From positions 1,674,001 to 1,738,000 of the forward strand of contig NZ_FUZZ01000001.1 in assembly GCF_900168065.1 (NCBI RefSeq): DNA of 64,000 nucleotides, written 5' to 3'. The translations under genes were made by a program, and so were the position numbers. Shown in pieces: positions 36,128 to 43,382 of the stretch. Below the pieces are notes generated by a model. It was given only the letters and a program-made list of their open reading frames with translations, was not told where the DNA came from and searched no databases. How positions within the stretch are numbered: the stretch's first letter is position 1; every line of letters starts with the position of its first letter. Source of the stretch: Chitinophaga ginsengisegetis. Lineage in GTDB: Bacteria; Bacteroidota; Bacteroidia; Chitinophagales; Chitinophagaceae.

Positions 36128-36457
36128 TCAGTGTGTTGAACTTTTGGAGAAAACATTGATCACTACTACTCCTATCACGATTAATGAAATACCGATAACA
36201 GCCGGCAGATCTAATTTCTGCTTGAAGAGGATTAATCCAATTACCGACACTAACACGATGCCTACGCCCGACCAGATGGCATAAGCAATTCCAAGTGGAA
36301 TGCTTTTCAATGTGAGGCTAAGGCAGTAAAATGCGATGCCGTAAAATACTACCACCAACACAGAGGGCCAGGGCCTGGTAAATCCTTCGGAGGCTTTCAG
36401 CGAAGAGGTAGCAATGATTTCAGCAATGATAGCTATCAGTAACAATAAGTATTTCAT
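36128..36457 (-). CDS. SMR-family multidrug/quaternary-cation transporter
   Basis: The 109-residue protein is a small multidrug resistance protein with four transmembrane helices. Helix 1 contains the essential carboxylate Glu13 (AIIAEIIATSSLKASEGF), helix 3 contains GIAYAIWSGVGIVLVSVIG and helix 4 ends IGVVVINVFSK. The sequence matches the EmrE/QacC branch more than the guanidinium exporter branch: it has YAIWSGVG and ATSSLK. It would act as an antiparallel dimer exchanging drug cations for protons at the inner membrane. It is a single gene, convergent with the unknown 305-residue gene. Confidence 0.92.
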   Translation of the reverse strand: MKYLLLLIAIIAEIIATSSLKASEGFTRPWPSVLVVVFYGIAFYCLSLTLKSIPLGIAYAIWSGVGIVLVSVIGLILFKQKLDLPAVIGISLIVIGVVVINVFSKSSTH

Positions 36458-36836
36458 GCGTCAGGTTATTGATGCGAAAATAGTACTCCCGGCACTGAAA
36501 TATATTTTTTTATGTGCGCTTAAAACAGGCGTAGGGAATACGGTGCAGTCGCTTTGGTATCGGGCAGGAATGCAATAGCAGCAGGCGTTTACCTGCAGAA
36601 AACGTGCTGGAAAGGTGGACTTGATCAGGAGATGTGATGGGGATGAACTTGATCTTCGTGAAACGTATTTTGGGAGAGATAATGATATGGTTTCTGATTA
36701 TACGGATACCTGATTATCTTCTTAAAACCGCCAGGGGCAAACTTATGGCCATAACAATGCACGGAAAGGTGGTTTCCTTAACAGGGAAAATACATACTGA
36801 TGGAAGTTGTGGTGGTGCTGCTGGTAGTGGCTACCT
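36458..36836. other. Intergenic stretch without a supported gene
   Basis: This 379-base gap between the SMR gene's start and the end of the next minus-strand gene holds no credible coding frame. A plus-strand frame from 36634 runs into the downstream gene antisense and has no protein-like features. It may contain the SMR promoter on its left side, but no clear TAnnTTTG was found. Confidence 0.4.
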
Positions 36837-37604
36837 TCATTCCCGCTGCCGTGCAGGCACCGACAATACCACTTTTCCTGTAGTGGACAGGGATTGATAA
36901 GGCAGCATTCTTTTTACACGGGGAACACTGTTTACTTTAACAGGCTGCTTCTTTATAGTAGCGGGTACAACAACCGCTATGATATCGGCGGCTTTGCTCC
37001 GGCGGTTTTCTATAACAGCGCCGTGTTCATATGCTCTTACCTGTAAGGTAACCAGCAACGTACCTCTCCCCGGAACGGTGGCGGCCAGTTCGGCGCCGTT
37101 GAAAGGCTGGCTCAAATCGATTGTGGTGGCCGATTCAGTACGTCCTGTTATTTGCCGCTGCGCGAAGTTAATACGAACGGCTACCACAACAATTTCCAGG
37201 TGTGTTGCTTTGGCCGGTGGCCATAGCTTCTGGGCTGGTATATGCAGTATGCCGCCAGTTGTGATAATGGGCTGAAGTGAAAAGAACTGCTCCACACCCG
37301 TGTACGGGTTAAAGCGAAAGCCTTTCAGCTCCGGCAGGCGATCCCGCGTTGCGGTGATCAGCGCTTTGTTTAAGCGGTTCACCAGTGTGCCGCCGGGGTT
37401 TATCGCCAAATGAGGAGTGATAGCCCGCCGGATCAGTTTCCCTTTCCTGCTGGCGATACCAAAATCGCGTGATGCCCTCCGTGTAGCGGTGGTTTGCTGT
37501 ACTGTATCCGGCATGCTGCGGATGAAGTAAGATCCATTTCTCCGGTATCCTATGACGTTGCCCAATTTACCGGTGAATTGGAGCAACCCTGTTTGTTTTG
37601 CCAT
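36837..37604 (-). CDS. DUF6266-like hypothetical protein
   Basis: The 255-residue protein starts MAKQTGLLQFTGKLGNVIGYRRNGSYFIRSMP. This is the opening of a Bacteroidota family (often called DUF6266) in which an N-terminal KLxGxxGNxxFYK-like segment is followed by RRASRDFGIASRKGKLIRRA and RLNKALITATRDRLPELKGFRFNP. The C-terminal half is beta-rich (THLEIVVVAVRINFAQRQITG, GTLLVTLQVRAYEHG) and may form an immunoglobulin-like or jelly-roll domain. There is no signal peptide. The function is unknown. The frame stays basic and Arg-rich throughout. Confidence 0.72.
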   Translation of the reverse strand: MAKQTGLLQFTGKLGNVIGYRRNGSYFIRSMPDTVQQTTATRRASRDFGIASRKGKLIRRAITPHLAINPGGTLVNRLNKALITATRDRLPELKGFRFNPYTGVEQFFSLQPIITTGGILHIPAQKLWPPAKATHLEIVVVAVRINFAQRQITGRTESATTIDLSQPFNGAELAATVPGRGTLLVTLQVRAYEHGAVIENRRSKAADIIAVVVPATIKKQPVKVNSVPRVKRMLPYQSLSTTGKVVLSVPARQRE

Positions 37605-37655
37605 AAGGGGTTAACATTTTTACTGAAAATACGAAAATATTTTCAGTCCGCCATG

Positions 37656-38783
37656 CTACCATCGTCTGCCCTTTATCTCTTCCACGGTGTGATCATTGAT
37701 CCAGTCCCAGTCTATTTCCACGCCCAGTCCTGGCTGTTCCGGGCAATGCTGGCAGCCATCTTCCCGGATTTCGAGCGGATTGTTTTTCAGGCCGAACCGG
37801 AACATGGGGTGATGGGATTCCAGGAAACGGGTGGTGCGTGCAGCGCATGCCACGTGGAGATTGGCAATATCCAGTAATGGTGAGGCTGCGGTGTGGATTT
37901 CAAATTCAAAGCCCATCATTTCACACATGCCGATGGCTTTCATAACACCGGTGATGCCGCTTTTATGATGTACATCGCCACGAACAATATCTATGGCTCC
38001 CTGTATCATGTAATTGGGTAATTCGAAGAGTCCCACGGTTTCTCCCGCCAGCACGGGTGTTCTGATGGCCTGCGATAGTTTTTGCAGCTGAAGGATGTGT
38101 GCATCGGGGAACGGTTCTTCAAACCATTCGTAGTGAAGATCGTCCAGCTCATATCCTATCTTCAATGCGTCTTCAAAGCTTAATACGGCGGAGGAGTCCA
38201 GCATGAGCGGAAAACTGCTGCCGGCTATTTCCCTTGCCAGCCGCAGCTTTGGGATATCCTGTGCCGAGCCGCCGGATAGTTGCAGTTTTATTCCTTTAAA
38301 GCCCTGGGCTATTTTCAGCCGTACCTGTTGTTCCAGGGCTTCGGGCGTGGTGATGGTTTGCGGCGGGCAACTGGAATACACCGGTACTTTATCGCGGTAT
38401 TTTCCCAGCAGCACGGCGATGGGTAAGCCGGCGACCTTTCCTTTGATATCCCATAGCGCTACATCGAGGTTGCCCCAGATGGTTTCACGGAAGTTGTAAA
38501 GGTGTCGTTGTTTGCTTCTCAGCCGTTGCCAGATAGCTTCATGGTTCAGGGGATCATGACCAACCAGGTCGTGATAATAAATATCATGTACCGCGTAAGC
38601 TGATGCAATCCCCTGGCCTAACGGGCAATAGTCCATTGTATATCCTTCGATTCCTTCATCTGTATGAAGGATGGTCAGTGGAAAATCAAAAAAAGGTATA
38701 TAGCCCGATGGCACCGGATGAGGAGCGTACCAAAGTTCAGATGATAATCTGATAATTTTTGTAGTAATATCTGTGATCTTCAT
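37656..38783 (-). CDS. Enolase-superfamily sugar-acid dehydratase (MR/MLE type)
   Basis: The 375-residue protein has the mandelate racemase/muconate-lactonizing fold. Metal ligands are Asp196 (LMLDSSA), Glu222 (WFEEP) and Glu248 (LAGET). The His-Asp dyad of the mandelate racemase group is His297 (EIHTAAS) with Asp270 (VRGDVHH). On the other face the usual KxK is Lys166-Leu-Gln168, so the second Lys is lost. The capping domain is N-terminal. Such enzymes abstract the proton next to a carboxylate, most often dehydrating acid sugars. It is the last gene of the operon sialidase-like / 2-hydroxyacid dehydrogenase / this gene, 12 bases after its neighbour. A dehydratase acting on a sugar acid from the surface hydrolase is the simplest reading. 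Confidence 0.9.
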   Translation of the reverse strand: MKITDITTKIIRLSSELWYAPHPVPSGYIPFFDFPLTILHTDEGIEGYTMDYCPLGQGIASAYAVHDIYYHDLVGHDPLNHEAIWQRLRSKQRHLYNFRETIWGNLDVALWDIKGKVAGLPIAVLLGKYRDKVPVYSSCPPQTITTPEALEQQVRLKIAQGFKGIKLQLSGGSAQDIPKLRLAREIAGSSFPLMLDSSAVLSFEDALKIGYELDDLHYEWFEEPFPDAHILQLQKLSQAIRTPVLAGETVGLFELPNYMIQGAIDIVRGDVHHKSGITGVMKAIGMCEMMGFEFEIHTAASPLLDIANLHVACAARTTRFLESHHPMFRFGLKNNPLEIREDGCQHCPEQPGLGVEIDWDWINDHTVEEIKGRRW

Positions 38784-38795
38784 GATTATTATTTT

Positions 38796-39737
38796 TCAAT
38801 AGCCTTTATCGAAGCGGACTATATTTTTCAGGGGGATACCATTTTTAAAAGCAGCCAGGTTTTCGAGAAAGCAGGCTACAATACCTTCATATTCTGAGGT
38901 GCTGCCTCCGCCGGAATGCTGACTTAGAACGGTGTTGGGGCAACTCCACAACGGATGGCCGGCCGGCAGTGGTTCTTCCTGTGTTACATCTAATACGGCG
39001 CCGCCTATACGGCGATGCATCAGTGCTTCGGTGAGTGCCTGTTCGTCGGCGAGCAGGTTACCTCTTCCCACGTTGCAGAAGATGGCATTGTGTTTCAGTG
39101 CGGCGATCATTTCCCGGGTAAACAGTCCTTTTGTTTCTTCTGTACCAGGCAGGCAGGCTATCACGATATCGGCTGCAGGCAAGGCCGCTTCCAGTTCAGT
39201 TGTTGTTCTTATAACGGCGTTTGGTGAGCGGCGGGCATAAAGCCTGATGGTACAATCAAAGCCCTGCAGTATTTTTTCTATCCTCCTGGCGATGTTACCG
39301 GCGCCGAGGATGATGACGTGTTTGTTTTGCAGTGTTTGTAATGCGGGACGGATGATATGTCCTACCCATTGTTGTTTGTTCTTTAGCGCTGCAAATTCAC
39401 CGGCGCCCCTGTATAGCGACAGGATGCCTGCAATGGCTGTTTCCGCGCAGGGTTGGGAGTAGTAGTCCTGCATATTGGTGACTACGGCCGGTATTTTAAT
39501 ATGCCGGTAATACTCAAACCCGGTGGAGTACAACTGTATCCATTGCAGGTTCACAGCCTTTTCCAGCCATTCCACGGGTTTGGGATTTCCGAGCAGGATG
39601 TCCGCTTTTAACAGCGCTTCGCGTTGTTCGCTTTCGCCGGGTAATTCATCTCTGAAGATAAAGCTATCGCCGGCGGCGCCGGCAGCCAGTGTGGATTTAT
39701 GGCGCTCTGCGAGGGGAGCGTCAACAAAGATCAACAT
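38796..39737 (-). CDS. D-isomer-specific 2-hydroxyacid dehydrogenase
   Basis: The 313-residue protein is a D-2-hydroxyacid dehydrogenase. The Rossmann loop is ILGAGNIARRI (Gly145 onward), followed by YARRS at the end of the second strand, whose Arg pair favours NADP(H). The catalytic residues are Arg225 (NVGRGNLL), Glu254 (VTQEEP) and His274 (LSQHSGGG). It would reduce a 2-keto acid or oxidise a 2-hydroxy acid in the cytoplasm. It lies 21 bases after the sialidase-like gene and 12 bases before the enolase-superfamily gene. The product of a sugar-acid dehydratase is a 2-keto-3-deoxy acid, so the three could form part of one breakdown route. Confidence 0.92.
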   Translation of the reverse strand: MLIFVDAPLAERHKSTLAAGAAGDSFIFRDELPGESEQREALLKADILLGNPKPVEWLEKAVNLQWIQLYSTGFEYYRHIKIPAVVTNMQDYYSQPCAETAIAGILSLYRGAGEFAALKNKQQWVGHIIRPALQTLQNKHVIILGAGNIARRIEKILQGFDCTIRLYARRSPNAVIRTTTELEAALPAADIVIACLPGTEETKGLFTREMIAALKHNAIFCNVGRGNLLADEQALTEALMHRRIGGAVLDVTQEEPLPAGHPLWSCPNTVLSQHSGGGSTSEYEGIVACFLENLAAFKNGIPLKNIVRFDKGY

Positions 39738-39758
39738 ATACTTATAGTTTGGGTTTAT

Positions 39759-40967
39759 TCAGTGTTTTTTTCCGGTAAAATCTTTTCCGGCTGTTAACCA
39801 TTCGAGGTTAAAGCGTTGTATAACGATGCGGTATTTCCAGTCGTTATCGTCGCCGTCCCTGATTTCGTACAGGCAGTAAATAGTACCGTCCTTGTCTACC
39901 GCCAGATCAGAGTAACCCGCGCCTTTTTCGAAGAGTACTTTTTCCACGGGCCAGGTACGTCCTTCATCATAGCTGAGTTTAGCTGCCAGGCGTTCGCGGG
40001 GTTTATATACTTTTTGTCCTTTGCGGATTTCGGTGGCATTGTCGCGGCTGTCGGGGTTTACGAACAGGATCCTGTTGATGCTGTTTGGTTTATTACCGGA
40101 TAAGCGGAGCAGGCTGGCCATGCATACCGGTTCAAACAGCTGTTCATCCAGCACCGGGGTGGACCAGTTACTGCTGCCATCGGGACTATAGCTGATGAGG
40201 CGTTTGTTGGGGGCGCATTCGTTGCGCATATTTACCATAACGCGGCCATCGGCGAGTTGCAATGCTACTGTTTCGCTGGGGTTTACCACGGTATCTGTTG
40301 AGCCGGCAATCTTATCGCCGGTATTGGCAATGATGGCGCCGCTTTTCCACGTTTTCCCATGATCGTCGCTATAAATGGTAGCCGTGCAGGAAGGCCGGTG
40401 GTCGCCGCCAGGAATATTTTTATTGGGAATGCAAAGCCATACCGGTACTACGAGGCGGCCGTTTTTCAACTGGATACCATGGCCGGGGCCGGGGGCCAGT
40501 ACTTTCCAGTTATAGACAGCGCTGAAGCCATTGAATGCAGAGGTAATATCTACGGGGCGTGACCAGGTTTTGCCGTCGTTGGTTGATTTCATATAATAAG
40601 CGCGTGCATAATCCACATGATAGAGCAGGTGTACGGTGCCATTTTCATCCACAATGGGTGTAATATTACTGGTGGGAACGCCGGTGGTATGTGGTACCAC
40701 TACTGTTACCGGTTCCCAGTGGCGGCCTTTATCGATGCTTCTGCGCATCAGGAGATCCATTTCCGCCCAATCCTGGCCGTTGCCGGCGCGGCCTTCTGCA
40801 AATGCCAGCAGCACGCCTTTTTTGGTGACCACCAGGGCGGGTACATGCATAATGGAATAGCCATCCCGGTCGGGTTCAAATAACAAGGTGGTGTCTGAGA
40901 AGGGCTGCTGCTGAGCGTTGGCACCTGTTGCGTATACCAGGATCAGGAGAATGAAGATCTTTTTCAT
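39759..40967 (-). CDS. Exported BNR/sialidase-like (GH33-related) protein
   Basis: The 402-residue protein has a signal peptide (MKKIFILLILVYATGANAQ). The six-bladed sialidase propeller is marked by Asp-box repeats SIDKGRHW, STNDGKTW, SDDHGKTW and SYDEGRTW. The start of the propeller reads MHVPALVVTKKGVLLAFAEGR (His41), where true sialidases have RIPAL, so the first Arg of the carboxylate-binding triad seems to be replaced by His. Other active-site candidates are kept: Arg248 (NMRNE), Glu279 (FEPVCMAS) and the nucleophile Tyr352 (GAGYSDLAV). It is the first gene of an operon with two sugar-acid-type enzymes and lacks any sialic-acid catabolic partner (nanA, nanE, nagB). The real substrate may differ from sialic acid. 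Confidence 0.85.
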   Translation of the reverse strand: MKKIFILLILVYATGANAQQQPFSDTTLLFEPDRDGYSIMHVPALVVTKKGVLLAFAEGRAGNGQDWAEMDLLMRRSIDKGRHWEPVTVVVPHTTGVPTSNITPIVDENGTVHLLYHVDYARAYYMKSTNDGKTWSRPVDITSAFNGFSAVYNWKVLAPGPGHGIQLKNGRLVVPVWLCIPNKNIPGGDHRPSCTATIYSDDHGKTWKSGAIIANTGDKIAGSTDTVVNPSETVALQLADGRVMVNMRNECAPNKRLISYSPDGSSNWSTPVLDEQLFEPVCMASLLRLSGNKPNSINRILFVNPDSRDNATEIRKGQKVYKPRERLAAKLSYDEGRTWPVEKVLFEKGAGYSDLAVDKDGTIYCLYEIRDGDDNDWKYRIVIQRFNLEWLTAGKDFTGKKH

Positions 40968-41011
40968 AACTGTGGCGATATCTGTTTTGTTTAGTGGTTG
41001 CTATGGTTATC

Positions 41012-41043
41012 CAAAAGTATATAATTCAGATTTGTCTGACAAA
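41012..41043 (-). promoter_or_regulatory. Bacteroidota-type promoter of the sialidase-like operon
   Basis: On the minus strand TTTG (41043-41040) is followed after 20 bases by TACTTTTG (41019-41012). The -33 element lies inside the operator box at 41031-41043, so binding of the divergent regulator would block it. Confidence 0.65.
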
Positions 41044-41073
41044 TTATTTGACAAAAATTATTTGTCAGACAAA
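41031..41073. promoter_or_regulatory. Paired FadR/GntR operator boxes
   Basis: Two boxes, TTTGTCTGACAAA (41031-41043) and TTTGTCAGACAAA (41061-41073), are each palindromic, reverse complements of one another, and fit the FadR-subfamily consensus TnGTnnnACnA. Their centres are 30 bases apart, three helical turns. A half-like TTTGACAAA (41047-41055) lies between. They sit between the sialidase-like operon and the FCD-type regulator gene. Confidence 0.85.
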
Positions 41074-41079
41074 AAATAA

Positions 41080-41087
41080 TAACTTTG
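41080..41087 (+). promoter_or_regulatory. Possible -7 element of the FadR-type gene
   Basis: TAACTTTG matches TAnnTTTG, just downstream of the second operator box, with no ideal -33 partner. It would give a leader of about 85 bases to the ATG at 41172. Confidence 0.4.
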
Positions 41088-41171
41088 CAGGGGAGATCTG
41101 ATAAAGAAATTACGGTTATGCAAATAAGATATGACCGCTATCCTGACAGATCCTGTGGAAAATTTACAGTT

Positions 41172-41891
41172 ATGGAAATAAAGCACGACCAACTGAGATC
41201 TGTTACATTAGTAGATCTCGTGGAAAAAAAGATACTGGACTATATCAAAAAGAACAAACTTGGTCCGGGGGCCAGCATTCCCGGAGAGGTGGAACTCACC
41301 GACACGCTGCAGGTAGGACGTAGTGTAATCCGCGAAGCACTGAGCCGGCTGAGGATGCTGGGTATCATTGAAAGCAGAACGCGACGCGGGATGGTGTTAT
41401 CAGAACCCGCTGTGATGGAAAACCTGGACAAGATGATCAATCCTTATATGCTGAAAGAAAGGTCTGTACTGGATTTGATTGAATTCAGGATATCGCTGGA
41501 CATCGGGATCTGTGACCAGATCTTTGATAATATTACGCAGCAGGATATTAAAGACCTGGAAAAGATCGTGAAGGAACAACCGGCGCTCGGGGGCAACCGT
41601 TACGCAGTAGAAAGCGAACATGCGTTTCACCGCAAGTTGTATGAGATCCCCAATAATGAGATCATCAAAGGATTCCAGGCAATCCTGCTGCCGCTATTCA
41701 ATTATGTAAACGAGCATTTTGATGAGTTTGCGCCTTTCTTCGCACAAAAGAAAAAAGTGATCTCGCATAAAGACCTGCTGAACTACCTGAAAAAGGGCGA
41801 CCGCGAAGGATACCGGAAAGCGATGATGCAGGATCTTAAACCTTATGCGGAGTTTGTGAAATCAAAGAAGGCAACACCCTCACTTCCTTAA
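41172..41891 (+). CDS. FadR-subfamily GntR regulator with FCD domain
   Basis: The ATG at 41172 gives 239 residues beginning MEIKHDQLRSVTLVDLVEKKILDYIKKN, the usual start of the winged-helix domain; an ATG at 41118 and a TTG at 41085 are less likely. The DNA-binding domain includes PGASIPGEVELTDTLQVGRSVIREALSRLRMLGIIESRTRRGMVL. The FCD effector domain follows, with acidic and His residues at expected metal sites (LIEFRISLDIGICDQIF, then ESEHAFHRKLYE and ISHKDLLNYLKKGDREG). FCD proteins sense carboxylates such as hexuronates, gluconate or pyruvate-like acids, and the regulator is normally released from DNA by the substrate. It is divergent from the sialidase-like operon, with paired operators between, so autoregulation and control of the catabolic genes is likely. 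Confidence 0.93.
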   Translation: MEIKHDQLRSVTLVDLVEKKILDYIKKNKLGPGASIPGEVELTDTLQVGRSVIREALSRLRMLGIIESRTRRGMVLSEPAVMENLDKMINPYMLKERSVLDLIEFRISLDIGICDQIFDNITQQDIKDLEKIVKEQPALGGNRYAVESEHAFHRKLYEIPNNEIIKGFQAILLPLFNYVNEHFDEFAPFFAQKKKVISHKDLLNYLKKGDREGYRKAMMQDLKPYAEFVKSKKATPSLP

Positions 41892-43223
41892 CTTCTGAAT
41901 GGTTAATCCCATATCCGCCAACCGGTGGCCCAGATTAGACAAGATATAGTCCTGTTCCGTTGGAAATCTTTCTGCTATCTTCTTATACTCCGGCAATAAC
42001 CTTTTATCCTTCACACCGGATAGCGCCTGCAAGGTAGCATGCACTACATAATTGGAAGGATCATTTAACCCATTGATAAAAACATCCAGGTAAGGAGACT
42101 TCTTTTTAAGTTTCCCTAAAGTATAAAAAGCTGTTTTCCGGATTTCTTCACTACTGTTGGTTGTCATCGGAATAATTAAATGCGCACAATCCATTTTCGT
42201 TTCTCCCAGCAGGTAGGTGCAAAACCGGAATGTTTCGTCATCATGGATGTTCCCGATATTTTCTTCGATGATCTCCCGCCATTCCATGCTTTTATCTTTT
42301 GCATACCACCAGATAAGTTGAACAACGGTTAGCAGATCAACAGCACTGTATGCCAGCAGGTGGGGCTTTGCCAGCGGGTAACTGAACTTTGTGAGTACCT
42401 GCAGCCAGGTCCGTTTGTATTCCGCTTCTGATAACCGGTATTCATTTTCCAGTATAGCCACAACGCCGGGTTCAATGCTTCGCTTAGTTTGTATACCGAT
42501 GATACAATCCAACCGGGTTGTTTTGTTTGTTGCAGTATGGTATTTTTCCAGCAGTGAAGATACACTTCCACCCATTGCATAGCCAAACCAGGTGGGGCCG
42601 GCGGCCAGCAGGTCTCCCGAAAGGATTTCATCCAGCCAGCGTTCATACCAATCTAAAAAAGTGTCTTCAAAAGTGAATTTTGGCTTTTGCCTGTCTATGT
42701 CGATATTCACTACCTTGCCTGCATGTTCCCCGTTTAACACCAGGCCGTGGATATAGGCGCACCCCTGAGATCCGATGGGTAAAATTCCGGTGTAAATATT
42801 TTGTATCGCTTCATCGTACTCCTCATCTGAAATATCTTCCTTTTCGGCTTCTTTTGTAAGATTATTCCATTCATCCTCTGTTATACCGGGATAAATTTTC
42901 ACAGGTTCGCTTAAATATTTTTCAGGATTACTTATCAGGTCATTCGCACCTTTCTTCAAAGGGTAAATGCCATAGAACGGACCGGCTGCGGAACCGGCCT
43001 GGGATATTCCTCCATTTCCCACATGAAGCAGGAATGCCCTGAAGCTTCCAGGCAAAGAAATGTTGTACGCATTTTCAAAATCAGAAAGTTCGGACTCCTC
43101 CAGTGGTTGATGGATAACGTATTTGTGATAGCTGGCGCCAAATACTTTCAGCTGTTGATCCTTTTGTTTTGCAGCTGCCAGTTTTGTCCTGATCCGTTCT
43201 ATTTGTTCCTTGTACTGATGCAT
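41880..43223 (-). CDS. SMI1/KNR4 (SUKH) domain protein with HEAT-like repeats
   Basis: The 447-residue protein has an N-terminal SMI1/KNR4 (SUKH) domain of about 200 residues: EESELSDFENAYNISLPGSFRAFLLHVGNGG, then GPFYGIYPLKKGAND, and ILPIGSQGCAYIHGLVLNGEHAGKVVNIDID. The C-terminal part, from about residue 330, has helical repeats of HEAT type (SSEEIRKTAFYTLGKLKKKSPYLDVFINGLNDPSNYVVHATLQALSGVKD). SUKH proteins are best known as immunity proteins against contact-dependent toxins, but many stand alone with unknown roles. No toxin gene is adjacent. There is no signal peptide, so it is cytoplasmic. Its stop overlaps that of the convergent FadR-type gene by 12 bases (41880-41891). Confidence 0.85.
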   Translation of the reverse strand: MHQYKEQIERIRTKLAAAKQKDQQLKVFGASYHKYVIHQPLEESELSDFENAYNISLPGSFRAFLLHVGNGGISQAGSAAGPFYGIYPLKKGANDLISNPEKYLSEPVKIYPGITEDEWNNLTKEAEKEDISDEEYDEAIQNIYTGILPIGSQGCAYIHGLVLNGEHAGKVVNIDIDRQKPKFTFEDTFLDWYERWLDEILSGDLLAAGPTWFGYAMGGSVSSLLEKYHTATNKTTRLDCIIGIQTKRSIEPGVVAILENEYRLSEAEYKRTWLQVLTKFSYPLAKPHLLAYSAVDLLTVVQLIWWYAKDKSMEWREIIEENIGNIHDDETFRFCTYLLGETKMDCAHLIIPMTTNSSEEIRKTAFYTLGKLKKKSPYLDVFINGLNDPSNYVVHATLQALSGVKDKRLLPEYKKIAERFPTEQDYILSNLGHRLADMGLTIQKLRK

Positions 43224-43382
43224 GGGTTAAAATTAATTCTTTTCCCCAACAAACCGGATCCTTGCGTGTCTGTCAGCTGGAAAGTAATGCCAGGGAATCC
43301 GTTGGCAATGAGCGGAAGAACCGCTTCACAGACTTTCATTCCCGGAAAAGACATAGCCCAATTTAAGAAAAAACAGTGGATG

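Noticed and set aside
36634..36897. Plus-strand open frame of 87 codons
   Set aside because: It overlaps the end of the DUF6266-like gene antisense and has no protein-like composition or promoter.
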